Below are positions 9,027 to 19,362 of a stretch of 64,000 bases of DNA, one piece after another (positions within the stretch are counted from its first letter, which is position 1; each line of letters begins with the position of its first letter). This stretch comes from Tetramitus jugosus. Lineage: Eukaryota; Heterolobosea; Eutetramitea; Acrasida; Vahlkampfiidae. The stretch lies in assembly GCA_937625935.1 (NCBI GenBank), contig OW569349.1, forward strand, positions 1 through 64,000, written 5' to 3'. The translations under genes and the position numbers were made by a program. The notes under the pieces are model-generated. The model did no database searches and was not told where the DNA came from. It was given only the letters and a program-made list of their open reading frames with translations.

Positions 9027-11506
9027 TTGGAGAGAAGACTTGGATTGCACCAGAACAAGATCAAGAGGATGAAGACGATACCAACAGTGATGACAATCAT
9101 GATGAAAATAAGAATGAGTCATCATCTTCTGCGAGCTCCAACGGTTGCAAATCGTGCTAAAACCAAGGGAGAAACAAAGAATAGAACTAGCCGGAGTTTC
9201 TCAACGGGCACGACGAGTGCAGGGCGCAAATGGTTCTCCAAACAATTCGTTTCCAGTGGAGACGAGGGCAGTGAAGCATCGGACCGGTCAAGTGAAGCAT
9301 CGGACCGGTCACACATTAGTGTTGATCAGGATGATGATAGCACTGGAGCAACAGTGTCTTCTTCGACGACTCCTACCTTCAATGCTACTATTAGTTCCTT
9401 GGTCACACGGCGTCCGTCTTCTACTTCTCAAGAACCCTTAGGAAACAGTGACAACAGTGATGATGCATTCTCTGCATCCGCACCCATCAATGTCGACAAT
9501 GTAGATAAGAAGGAAGTGTTACTCCTGTTCCTTCTTCAACATGTTTGTCAACAGTTCACTCCTGATACAACCTATTTCAAGAGCATGTGCACTCAATTGT
9601 TAGAGTGTGGCTATCTGTCTGATTCTCGATCTGGATCACAATTGTCTAAAGTCTGTGTGCAAGGACTTTATGCTTGATGTTATTTCAAATTGGCCAGCCT
9701 TTTCCGAAGCGGCTCCACAAGGTGAGATTACATAAGGAGCCGCCTCGAAATCAAAGCTCCGGAGATCGGAATCTGTTGGTTCCTTCCTCTCTGGTCTCGG
9801 AAGAGACATGGAAATGTCAAGAAGTGGAAATCTACTCGTGTCATCAACAGTGCTTCCATTCTTTGATTTCATGTTTTACTTAACTTCTCGATTCAAGCAA
9901 GATTGGGGCAGCAAGGCTAAGCTAGGAAAGGGAGCCATTGGTTCTGTATTTCGGTCACGTCATCGCATCGATGGTTATGAATATGCCATCAAGAGAATCA
10001 AGTTCTGTTTCCGAAATAAGCTCGAACTTGAGCAAACATACGCAAAGGTTATTCGTGAGGTGAAGTTGTTGGCAAGCTTGGATCATCCGAATATCGTGCG
10101 ATACAATAAAGCATGGTTCGAACCTAGTTGGGAAGATACTGACTATGGCGAGCCAGAAAACAGCGATGACGATGAAGAGGATGACTTTGATTCAGAGAAA
10201 GTGGATGATTTCGAATACAACATCAACGATGGAAGCACTGTCAATAGTGGAAGCAGTGGATTTGCTAATATAGGTGTTGATGCAAATATCAAGAGGGCCA
10301 ATGACGATTGTGCGAATAATGTTCAGTTTAGTTTTGATGAAGAGGCTGACCCTGCTTCTCCCTTCACCCCGAGCATGCCGCTCAATTCAGATAACGTCAA
10401 GTTTGAATGTTCAAGTGATGACGATTCTGTAATTAGTCTTGTTCAACTCCCCGAAGAGCCACACCCATACGACAAGTATCAATCATCATTTATTGCTCCT
10501 TCCCCACAGGATATGAGCTACCTAGAATATGCCATCAAACAGAAGCAACAAGGAACAGCAACCAGACAACCAATAGTTCCTCACCGCTCCATAACTGAAA
10601 AGGTGACTAATTCCCCAGCTGTTGTTGACAATTCAGTTCAGCAAGCAGTCAAGAATCTATTGGCCGAAATGTTCAACGAGAAGAAGAACAAGTTCGAAAT
10701 GTTTTTATATATTCAATGCAACTGTGTCAACAGAATACGTTGGAGATTTACATGTGGAATCAAAATCGTGTCCAACAATGCGTTGTAGATTATGGTCAAT
10801 GCATGAACTTTTTCAAGCAAATTGCCGAGGGTGTTGCCTACATTCACAGCAAGGAGCTTATGCATCGAGATCTCAAGCCAAAAAATGTATTTATTACCAA
10901 TGATAACATTTTCAAGATTGGAGACTTTGGCTTGGCTAAATCAGTGAGAGACAACCTTGTTCACACAAAGTTCAACAAACATGGCACAGAACATGGTGAC
11001 AAACAAATTGTTCAACGGTCTCAGAGTCCAATTGGATCAGATTTATCGGAGCACACATGCTTCACCAGAACAATATGCCACATCCATGTATAATGATAAG
11101 GCGGATGTGTTCACCCAGTCTGGGTGTCATTCTTTTTGAGATGTTGCATCCATTTGCTACAAAATCTGAGAGCTCACATATTGACTGGTCTACGGTCAGG
11201 CAAGATCCCAGATTCTAAGTAAGAGAAATATCCTGAGGAGATGGAGCTTGTGAAGAGGTGTATCGATTCAGCTCCAATGTCACGTCCAACAGCGAGAGAA
11301 GTCCTCACCATAACAAAGGGCATCCTAAGCAGAAGAGAAACGTGAATGGACAAAAGTCATACGCGCATCTCGACAGCAGTGTGAACATCACTCACATTGC
11401 CCAAACGAACGACGAAGTTGTCACTACGAAACCAGTGACCAACGACTTGGATGTTCGAATGTTATTACAACAAAAGGATGATGAGATTATGCAACTTAGA
11501 GCATGA
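9027..11506 (+). pseudogene. HRI-like eIF2-alpha kinase (EIF2AK1 type), frameshifted
   Basis: Intact members phosphorylate eIF2alpha under stress. Seen in order: a Ser-rich N-terminus (9027-9470); an HRI-type helical segment (KEVLLLFLLQHVCQQF, about 9510-9630); the kinase N-lobe (LGKGAIGSVFRSRH, then YAIKRIKF, 9900-10140); a long acidic insert typical of eIF2alpha kinases (10140-10700); then a frame change near 10710 to LYIQ/MQLCQQNTL, HRDLKPKN and GDFGLAKS (10716-10960). Another frame change gives ASPEQYATSMYNDKADVF, then broken C-lobe pieces and a terminal QQKDDEIMQLRA like the HRI C-terminal coiled coil. At least four shifts (including one near 9677-9810) separate these. A 21-bp tandem repeat encoding SEASDRS twice is at 9271-9310. 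Confidence 0.75.
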
Positions 11507-11507
11507 T

Positions 11508-12197
11508 TTATTCAATACAAACATCAGTATCTTGCAACCGGTCAGTCACAACCAATGGAGGTGGTGCAATCTTTTCACACAACCTCTGGATCAACGCTCC
11601 TTCATAGCTGGTGATGGGCAGTGACGAGATACAGCTTGAGTGGCTCATGTCAAAACATACAAGTTTTTCAGTGGCCATGTAAACACCATACTGAATTCTA
11701 CCCAATCTCAGGTAGGTACTCAGCTTGCAGGATGTTTCTGGCACAATGCAAGTGAAAGAAGTGGTGCCGTGTTCTTCCAAAAACTGCTGTCCCGCACGAA
11801 TTTCCCTGATGTCCGTGCAGAGAAGACTCACAGTCTCCTGTGTCTCCACTTCCAACTGCATTTTTGCGTAAGTAACAAAGTGCACAACCCTGTGGGGATA
11901 ACGATCAAGTAGTGTGAGGAGCCTGGGACACGCGCTTCAATTGGACTTGAACAATCCATTGTTATGGGTGCACCGTTTCCTAACAACATAATAAAGAAAA
12001 GAGGTCAGATACTTCAATCGTTGTATGTCATTCAATACAACCAAACCAAATTTTAAGATGTCCACAACATCTTCAAGATTTTTCCCCGCCAGCAAGCATG
12101 ATACTCCGCTAAATTCCCTAACGGCGAGACATAGGATGGCAATCTTTCTTTCATTGAAAGACAAGGGTAAGCGAGGAGCCATTGTAATCACACCCAT
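11508..12197 (-). pseudogene. Unrecognised protein in two minus-strand frames
   Basis: Two open stretches (12197-11937, then 11885-11508 with an open but Met-less extension upstream) appear to belong together, separated by a frame break near 11937. Residues such as ERKIAILCLAVREFSGVSCLL and LRLGRIQYGVYMATEKLVCFDMSH look like a folded protein rather than shadow ORF, but I recognise no family. It is convergent with the broken HRI-like gene, meeting it at 11506/11508. Function unknown. Confidence 0.35.
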
Positions 12198-12421
12198 CGA
12201 GTCTGGAGTATCTTCCCTTTCAAATCGAAATGGCTCTCACGTCAGTTGTTGTTGAATTGGATGATGGAACGAGAAAGACATTTCAATGCATTTTGCGGAG
12301 AAATAGGTTCAATTTTTTCATTGCACTTGTTTTTTCCTCAAGTGCGAGTAGGAAAATCCCACGAATCAGCGATGTGGGAGTTTTACACAAATAAATTGTT
12401 GTATTCAAAAAAGTTTATAGC

Positions 12422-14858
12422 TTGGAAATAGAAGAATCGAGTAACCTACCTATGACAATCAACGACCAACTCCTACAGGAAGGCATTTTTGGTCCTGTCT
12501 ATTCTACAAATGGTCAAATCTACGATATTACCAGTATCATGACTCGGAGAAGCCAATTTCCTTCGGAAACTAGAGAATTTCGGCAGTATGCAAAGAGGTT
12601 CTTGCAAGAGATAGACTCTTCATGGTCAGTGACCGGTGGAAGATACTACGTTTCATTGCGGGGGTATTGAGAGTGGCCTGTAAATGTCGTTTATTCTCAC
12701 TACTGGATGGATTTGCAGATTATTTTGAATCGAGCCATACTCCTAATGTTGCCACCGTCGCTAGATACTCCTCATTAGATCCCATTGATATTAGTAACAT
12801 ATTTTCGACAATAGAGACAGTGGGGTCGAGTTCCGGTGTGGGTATCCATAACATATTGCCCAATCGCCGATCAGAAACTTCTAGATTAAATCGACTTAGA
12901 AGAAAAATTGTTGTCGCTCTTGTGGATATTTGCAAGCCCTATCAATCCCGAAACATGCAAGAATATCCTATTCAACAGGCTATTCTGGATATATTAATAA
13001 TGTTCCTCAGTGGAAATACAGCATCTATCAGATCAAATGATTTAGTGACTGGTATTATCAATGCCCTGTGTACTAATTATGAAAACAGAGTCCTATCTAT
13101 TCGTTTGAAGGAGATCGACAATCAATTGAAAACAGTGGAAAGATTCCAAAGTTCCTGTGGAAACAAAAAGTCATACGTGTCAACAGTTCGAAAAAGTAAT
13201 GCGCTTTCATGATATTATCCCAAGCATGCTATCCAATAGCTTTTCGATGAACGAGGACGGAACCATTGCCATTAAGTTGAAGAAGTATTCTTGGCTTTTC
13301 AGTTGCGATACAAAACGAACGATGCCGTTTTCATCAAAGGAATTCCGAAAGGATAAAACTTTGGCTTGCTTGTTCCCACTATTTCTTGGAAACGCAAGAC
13401 CCTCCTTTTATATGTTCACGATTATTGCATACATGGAATTAACAGAAACCCAAAATAACATGCAGTGGTTGAATCGATACTTGTTCGAAAACTACTTTGA
13501 TGCGTTCAAGAAATACTATTTGTTGGTACAACGATGTGATGGAACTCGCGAACTAGTGTTGTTCGATCTGTTCTTATGTTCAGATTACAAAGAACTGGCA
13601 GCGTTCTTTGGGGAGCTCACGAAATCATGTCTTGGGAATCGATTTGGACAATAATCTTATTGGTCGCATCAAAACTCTCAATGACTACCCTACCTCAGCA
13701 TCTAAAACGTATGGGCCTGATCGGGTAGTCTTTGACATAACACATTGTTGCTCAGCAATTGGGAAAAGCTTGCGAGATCAGATTGTACATGATGCGATAG
13801 CAACAGACAAGTACCAATTTGTTCAACGTTTAAGGGACTCTTCAGTATATCAGCAATACCTGCGAACTGGAGATGCTTATAGTTGCGAGATCGTAGATTA
13901 TCAGTCATTTTTCAGGATATGCGAGGAGTATAACTACTCGTACAGTGTGTCAAACATTTTTGAGTCGGCAAATATCTTGTGTTCATTATTGAGTGAACGT
14001 ACTTCAACTGTACTGCCAACAGTGTTTCCAACCCTCATTATGGTTCAACAACTGCTCGATAGATTAGGCATTAACTTCGATGTTTTGTCTGAAAAAACAG
14101 CGACAAAGAGAATCATGACTCCATGCTACGCTGCTTCCTTAGTTCTGTTGATATGGCCAAAAATTGAATCAATGATTAAGAGTAATGATTGTGTATCAAA
14201 ACTGGCTATGCGCAAATGGATCGAAGCAATGAAAAGTCATTGCCCAACTCAAGATCAAGTTTCAAAAGTGAAGTACTGGGCTTCAGTTGCATTTGATGAT
14301 TGGTCTTTCTTCAAAAAGAGGGCATATCGTATGTTATCCAAGCATATCACAAACACTTTCATCGATGGTGTCAATAGCGGGTTGCTGCCATGGAAAATGA
14401 ATACAGAAGGAATAGAACGTCTTAACTTTATGACGAGTAATACCAAAACAAATCGCCGCACTCTTGACGATACAACGTTAGTTCTCTTTTTGAATGGTAC
14501 AGAAGAATTTCAAGATTTAGTTTTGGATGAAGACAATGAAATATCGGATATTCATCTGGGACCACATTACCTACTCCAGGTGTTGTCTAAATTTGATGTT
14601 CGATGTGAAGCACACAAGAACTACGATAGAACTCATAGTGAGTCTCTGACAACGACAAGAGTCAAGAGGCTAAGTCAGAGATTGGAAAAGAATAATGTAT
14701 CACAGTGGTCGTTGTTTGATCAGGGTATAGTTGAACAACTAAATTCTCAAGTTTCTAATCTCCAACATGGCATTAGACCAATTCGAGATGAACAGATGGA
14801 GAATACTTATCAGGTTGAATCAGACAGAGCTGACCTTGTCGAGAATAGTTGGGCATAG
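12422..14858 (+). pseudogene. Large unrecognised gene broken into four frames
   Basis: Successive overlapping frames 12422-12670, 12622-13212, 13157-13654 and 13608-14858 together give about 800 residues of non-repetitive, protein-like sequence. The overlaps are 49-56 bp and no GT-AG intron joins them, so three frameshifts are the simplest reading. There are no membrane segments, no catalytic motif I recognise, and a mostly helical leucine-rich look in the last part (VSNLQHGIRPIRDEQMENTYQ). It could be a lineage-specific gene or a mobile-element protein, given the transposase remnant at 15.8 kb; nothing in it matches a transposase motif I know. Confidence 0.4.
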
Positions 14859-14923
14859 TTAATTTATTTTTTTTGTATTGTTTTCTCGTGTTTTTTAAGC
14901 TAACGCTTTCACCAGCCTTGATG

Positions 14924-15604
14924 TTACAGTAGTATTGGTCGTCCATGGCAATCCTTAATGAAGAGCCGAAACTTCAACCGCAATACCAAATCTCCATTCA
15001 TACCATTGTGAAAATAAATATATAGTGGAGCACGGGAAGTACAATTAGTTCCATCCTTCCAGGTGCGCAGAGGTAATTCTGTCCAAAACAAGAGCGAAAC
15101 ATTTGATAGTTGGATGACTCTCTGTCGTTCAATGTCCGATCGAACTATTTTCCTTTGTAAAATAGCTCGAGGCAAATGTCCAAACAAGTGATCAAACATT
15201 TGCTTCGTCATCGGTACAGTGCTAGTGGTGACAAAATCGTCATAGGGATGAGCTTTCCTCATTGTGGATATCATTTGAATGATCGTTGTTCGCAATTGAA
15301 ATTTGAGTTCAAAAGCCAAAAATTCATCCACCTTTGGAATAGGATTTCGTTCAATAATTAACTCCTCTTGGTGTGTTCGCAAGCGAACGATAGCATCTTC
15401 GAAACTTACTTGTACCAGGTCTCTGAAGAAACTGTCTCTTTCGTCGTTGGTGTTCAAATCATAGTTCCTTTCAGTCATCTGCTTGTATTTTTCATAAACA
15501 CTGATGACGGAGACATCGTGACTTTCCCACTGCATTTGCTGGTTTTCACAAAGAGGAAAGCGCGTCATCAACGTTCCAATACTGGGATCAAGCTCGTGTA
15601 ACAT
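14924..15604 (-). CDS. Hypothetical protein, 226 aa
   Basis: One continuous minus-strand frame, convergent with the broken gene ending at 14858. It is charged in the middle (DLNTNDERDSFFRDLVQVSFEDAIVRLRTHQEELIIERNPIPKVDE), then has a more hydrophobic C-terminal third rich in aromatic residues. There is no signal peptide, membrane span or recognised domain. It may itself be a fragment, since neighbours on both sides are broken. Not identified. Confidence 0.35.
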   Translation of the reverse strand: MLHELDPSIGTLMTRFPLCENQQMQWESHDVSVISVYEKYKQMTERNYDLNTNDERDSFFRDLVQVSFEDAIVRLRTHQEELIIERNPIPKVDEFLAFELKFQLRTTIIQMISTMRKAHPYDDFVTTSTVPMTKQMFDHLFGHLPRAILQRKIVRSDIERQRVIQLSNVSLLFWTELPLRTWKDGTNCTSRAPLYIYFHNGMNGDLVLRLKFRLFIKDCHGRPILL

Positions 15605-15839
15605 AGTTGTGTTCTTTTACAGCTCCACCTCTCCAATCAAAGCCATTCATGTTGTGTCGTTGTTTTGCTTGGATTCCTTTATTTTTGAAAGAGGGACCCT
15701 CTATTTTTCGAATGCTGCACGGACTTTCAAAATGAATTGAAGAGAAAAGCAAAATTGTCGGGTCATTCGTCGGCAAATAGAACAAAATTTTGAGTAATGG
15801 GCACAAAATTTTTTTCAAGGAAAATTTTATTGTATTGTC

Positions 15840-16708
15840 TTGATGCTAGTTGATGCTCTTTATGATCTTCTCCAGCCATCACATACAATGCAGCAATTGG
15901 AAAACATCCATGAAAAACTAACGCAATATGTGGTTGACTTTCAAGTGATTTATGGATCCAAGTATGTCACGTTAAATGTTCATTCATTAACTCAGATGCA
16001 TTGCGTCAAACTACATGGTCCACTCTTCTGTTCCAGTGCCTTTCCCTTTGAGAGTTTCAACAAGGTCATTCTCGGCTCAATCCACGGAATCAACAGGATT
16101 GAAACTGGAATCTTTGAGGCTACTCCCCTCTTTCAACATTTGCAGGAGAGACTGTACCAAGGCTACAGCAAGAATGTTGCCAAAGTTCTTGCCCAACTCA
16201 GTGTATGTACAGTTCATTCCTCTGTCCTGGAGACAATTGATGTACTAACTTACCTGCAGAAACATCGATTCAATCATCGTACGGATTCATATTTGGTTGA
16301 TGGATTCAGTTGGATTCAGTCTGTTTGGAACGGATAAGCGCAATGACCACTGCTTCAAATATGCAAAGAAGGATTGGTTTGTAGTCGAAGCGATCAATTA
16401 TGTGAAACAACGCATGAACAACAATTCTACCGTCAGACTCTCGGACAACAGGTATGATTTTATTCATTGGTTTGATTCGTTGTGACTCTACTAACAACAT
16501 CACGGATAATAGAGTAGTTCGAATAGTGAAGATCGTCAAATCTGACAACAGTGTTATAGTGCATGTCCAAGTGCTAAAGGATGTCTTTGTAGGTTTGGAG
16601 CTGTGTTCAATGCGAGAGGTCAAGACACCAGTCATGACACTATCGTGTGACAATAAGGTACTTGACTGTGTTGATGTGCTCAGCTGGCACTCCGTCCTGC
16701 TGCGATGA
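15840..16708 (+). pseudogene. CACTA/EnSpm (Tnp2-type) transposase remnant, DUF4218 region
   Basis: The frame 15840-16337 carries the DUF4218 signature of plant and protist CACTA transposases: NVHSLTQMHCVKLHGPLFCSSAFPFESFNKV followed by an IHGINR element (about residues 46-85). Downstream frames 16297-16485 and 16454-16708 continue in shifted phase; the last (VVRIVKIVKSDNSVIVHVQVLKDV) resembles the beta-rich tail that follows in these proteins. The catalytic Tnp2 domain should lie upstream but is absent, and I see no CACTA-type ends within 2 kb by eye. This is a 3'-terminal relic. Confidence 0.6.
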
Positions 16709-17584
16709 CTAACAATTCAAAGAAATAAAACATTCTTGAGTTCACACACTGCATTCTACTTTTCCTTCACGCAAGCGAACAATCCACTCTCACAACTCTG
16801 ACCTTTTCCTCAACTTGTTGACCTCCCTCTTTGTCAGGTGGTATTGCTTGTTCGACCTTGCAGTTTTCAATTTCCAAAGATCGCTCCAAAATTGACAATT
16901 TCGTGTCGCCTTGCTACGGATGAATCTGTAAGAATCGACTGTAGTTTCTGTAAAGTTAACTGACGGAGACTGAGGCAAAAAATCAAAAGTGTAACCTCAA
17001 AGGCAAGAATTTTTATTCGGGGAGGGGTGCATCGTGTGATATTACAGAAAATCGGTTACAATCGAGTGACTCAGCTTTGTGTCCATTCGCTTTTCGACTA
17101 TTGATCATGGGTAATTGCGCACTGCTTTTCCGTGTGTGTATTGGGAGAGTAGTGAGAGTATATGATGAGCTCTATAGATATGATATTAGGATTAATGCGG
17201 TTAATACAAGCTGTCATCAATGTGCGTTGATCTGTTAGGGAAACTCAGTGGTTTGTTGATAATAGATGAACTGAGATCTCAGTGTGAATTGAACAAATAG
17301 CAAAATGTAAATACCCAAGATATGATTTTGAAGAAAATGTATTGAGTGTTGATCAATAGTTTTTACCCTATATAGGACATTGTACATCGACCTCCATTCG
17401 TAGAGGTTGGAGTGTATTGCAAAATACCCCATATGCCATTACAATGTTGAAAGTTATGGACAGATAATTTCGCGGCAAATGAACACTCTTCATTCAACAT
17501 ATATAAACACTCTTTATGCGTACAGATGGTGTAATAATTATCTGGAATAAAAGATTAGCACTGTGAGAACTTGTATCATCATCA
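16709..17584. other. Intergenic stretch without a supported gene
   Basis: AT-rich. Small frames at 16790-16978 (-) and 17235-17432 (-) have no recognisable features. A TATA-like ATATATAAAC lies at 17499-17508, ahead of the short frame at 17585. Confidence 0.5.
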
Positions 17585-17821
17585 ATGATACCATTTGTCC
17601 ACGTTGATTGTCCGTATGACCGCTATGCTACTTGTCCGATCATCCTGAGGACACATAAATTAAAAGAGGATGAACAATATCGACGCACTTTCAGATGGCA
17701 CATAGAATCTGCTGGATTGCCAAGGACTTTCCGCGATACAACACGCAACGCTCCAAAAAAGAAGAGAAGTAGCACAACGCAACGCAACCTCACAACGCAA
17801 TGCTGTAATATAAATATATGA
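17585..17821 (+). CDS. Possible small Cys/His protein, 78 aa (weak)
   Basis: The short frame follows a TATA-like sequence at a plausible distance. Its first half (VDCPYDRYATCPIILRTHKL ... HIES) has Cys-x6-7-Cys and His spacing a little like a CHHC zinc finger. Its second half, however, runs through the CAACGCAA-rich promoter of the next gene, giving low-complexity KKKRSSTTQRNLTTQ. It could be a real small gene, an upstream ORF or chance. Low confidence. Confidence 0.2.
   Translation: MIPFVHVDCPYDRYATCPIILRTHKLKEDEQYRRTFRWHIESAGLPRTFRDTTRNAPKKKRSSTTQRNLTTQCCNINI
17743..17820 (+). promoter_or_regulatory. Promoter of the 17872 gene: CAACGCAA boxes plus TATA
   Basis: CAACGCAA occurs at 17775-17782, 17780-17787 (overlapping) and 17793-17800, with a partial ACGCAACG at 17743-17750. 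A TATAAATATATG lies at 17809-17820, about 50 bp before the ATG. The same 8-mer, in either orientation, is in the promoters at 20758-20775 and 22983-23062. TATA-like placement supports a real promoter; the factor is unknown. Confidence 0.6.
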
Positions 17822-17871
17822 ATTACTTGTGTCAACAAACATAAGAGAACTAAAACAAAGAACAACTAACA

Positions 17872-18381
17872 ATGGGTAGATGGGAAGCACGTGGTTCACC
17901 AGAAGTCACCTCAGAGTTCAATTATAAAGGAATGCGCATGAGACGTGATTCACAGAAAAATATTGTCACGATTGAATTACTGGATGGTTCTTACAAGTCT
18001 TACCGTCAACGTGGTAGACGTATTGTTAACAGGGGACTCTGGAAAGATGCTTGGGATGAGCACCGTCATCATGAAAAGGGTTCATTCAAGTGGAGATCTC
18101 TTGATGGCATTGTCATTCCATTCAATATCAACGATGACAATATTGTGTTTGTTTTCAAGGTTGTACTCGATGATATTTGTACTATTGCAGGCGTACATGA
18201 GTTGACTTTCCATCAAGTTATGCAATCAGTACAATACCTTGGACAGAACAATGTGATCACTGTCTCCTTCTCCAGTGGCTCTCCTTCTATCACTATAGGT
18301 GAATCAGAGTTCCAGAGAGCTATGGGCTATGCCAACAATGAAAACAGTACCAAAGAGGCATGTACAATTGGTGCTCATTGA
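17872..18381 (+). CDS. Unknown 169-aa protein, first gene of the CAACGCAA cluster
   Basis: Intact, intronless frame starting at the ATG that follows an A-rich leader (CAAAGAACAACTAACAATG). The N-terminal half is basic and aromatic (YKGMRMRRDSQKNIVTIELLDGSYKSYRQRGRRIVNRGLWKDAW), suggesting a nucleic-acid or membrane-surface contact (inference). The C-terminal half is beta-rich with Ser/Thr/Gly stretches (NVITVSFSSGSPSITIGE). No Cys pairs, membrane span or known motif. I recognise no family. The shared promoter boxes suggest co-expression with the four genes to its right. Confidence 0.6.
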   Translation: MGRWEARGSPEVTSEFNYKGMRMRRDSQKNIVTIELLDGSYKSYRQRGRRIVNRGLWKDAWDEHRHHEKGSFKWRSLDGIVIPFNINDDNIVFVFKVVLDDICTIAGVHELTFHQVMQSVQYLGQNNVITVSFSSGSPSITIGESEFQRAMGYANNENSTKEACTIGAH

Positions 18382-18656
18382 ACGAGAAGATGTTTGTATG
18401 TGATTAGTAAACGCGACTTAACGCATAACGCAGATTATATATTGTAACCATTCTACATCATTATGTCCAAAAACAAAAAGCTGACAATATCGTGTTTTTC
18501 AGGACAGTGCCTGATGACATCAGTATTATTGCCAATGCGCTCTTACTCCTCCGTTTTCATCAATAATGACAGACTGTTGGTGGAAATAGGCAACATCTTC
18601 GGGATGTTTAGAATGCTCTTCCACATACTCTTCTTCTTCTTGTTCGTCGCCTTCTC

Positions 18657-19079
18657 CTATACTATACTGGACGAAGGACCCACAAGCCTCAACAAAGCAG
18701 GCAAGAATAGCAGATCATGTGCCGCACCGAGCAACACAATGCCCAAATACATCCTAAAGTAATAGATTCTGAAAATCTCTGATTGGGCAAAGTTCAAGAC
18801 AATAACACCAACAAGCTTGGTTGCTGTGATGCCACTCACAACACTGCTACCCATGTTCACAAGAGCATCTTCTGCTCTCTCCTTGTGTGATCCAGTTGCG
18901 GACAAGAAGCTCTTGGTTATGTGGACACAGAACTCGACAGATATGCCAATACTCATCACGAGATTCACGACTGAAAGAGCATTTAGATAGATTCCCCATA
19001 TTGCCATCAATGCCATCAAATGAATGTTAATCATCATGAGACACACGAGAATATAGATTGAACTGATTGGTGATGTCAA
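18657..19079 (-). pseudogene. NPC1 C-terminal fragment (RND/sterol-sensing transporter)
   Basis: 140 residues match the end of NPC1-type sterol transporters: [49 protein letters not shown], then [20 protein letters not shown] and [10 protein letters not shown]. Only the last four or so of the 13 membrane helices remain; the upstream ~1000 residues are absent. Full-length NPC1 exports cholesterol from lysosomes. It sits alone between two intact cluster genes and is best read as a truncated duplicate. The frame itself is open, so the fragment is recent or the sequence was inserted as a piece. Confidence 0.8.
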
Positions 19080-19362
19080 TTACAGCAAGTTATGCGTACT
19101 ATCCCTTGCCCTTAATAATATAGTCACTATCTATTCGTGCTTGTTGAGAAAATGCTTCATGATAATAAATAAATGAACTTCTATGCAACAAGGATGGAGC
19201 AGAGATAGGCATGATGTGGTGAGCATCGAAGAGATGATAGAATGCTCTGCAAAGGCTCCATGCAATCTATAGAATTTATAAATGTAAGTCGTACAATTGA
19301 TTTGTAATTTGTAGGATAAGAAATGAGACTAGTGGCTGCCACGATATTACTTTAAATTCATT
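19080..19362. other. Spacer, no gene seen
   Basis: AT-rich, no open frame of note. It contains the probable 3' ends of the NPC1 remnant's lost upstream part and of the 19363 gene. Confidence 0.45.

Noticed and set aside
18463-18762. Open frame of 99 aa on the + strand
   Set aside because: Partly antisense to the well-conserved NPC1 fragment and without domain features; it is a shadow.
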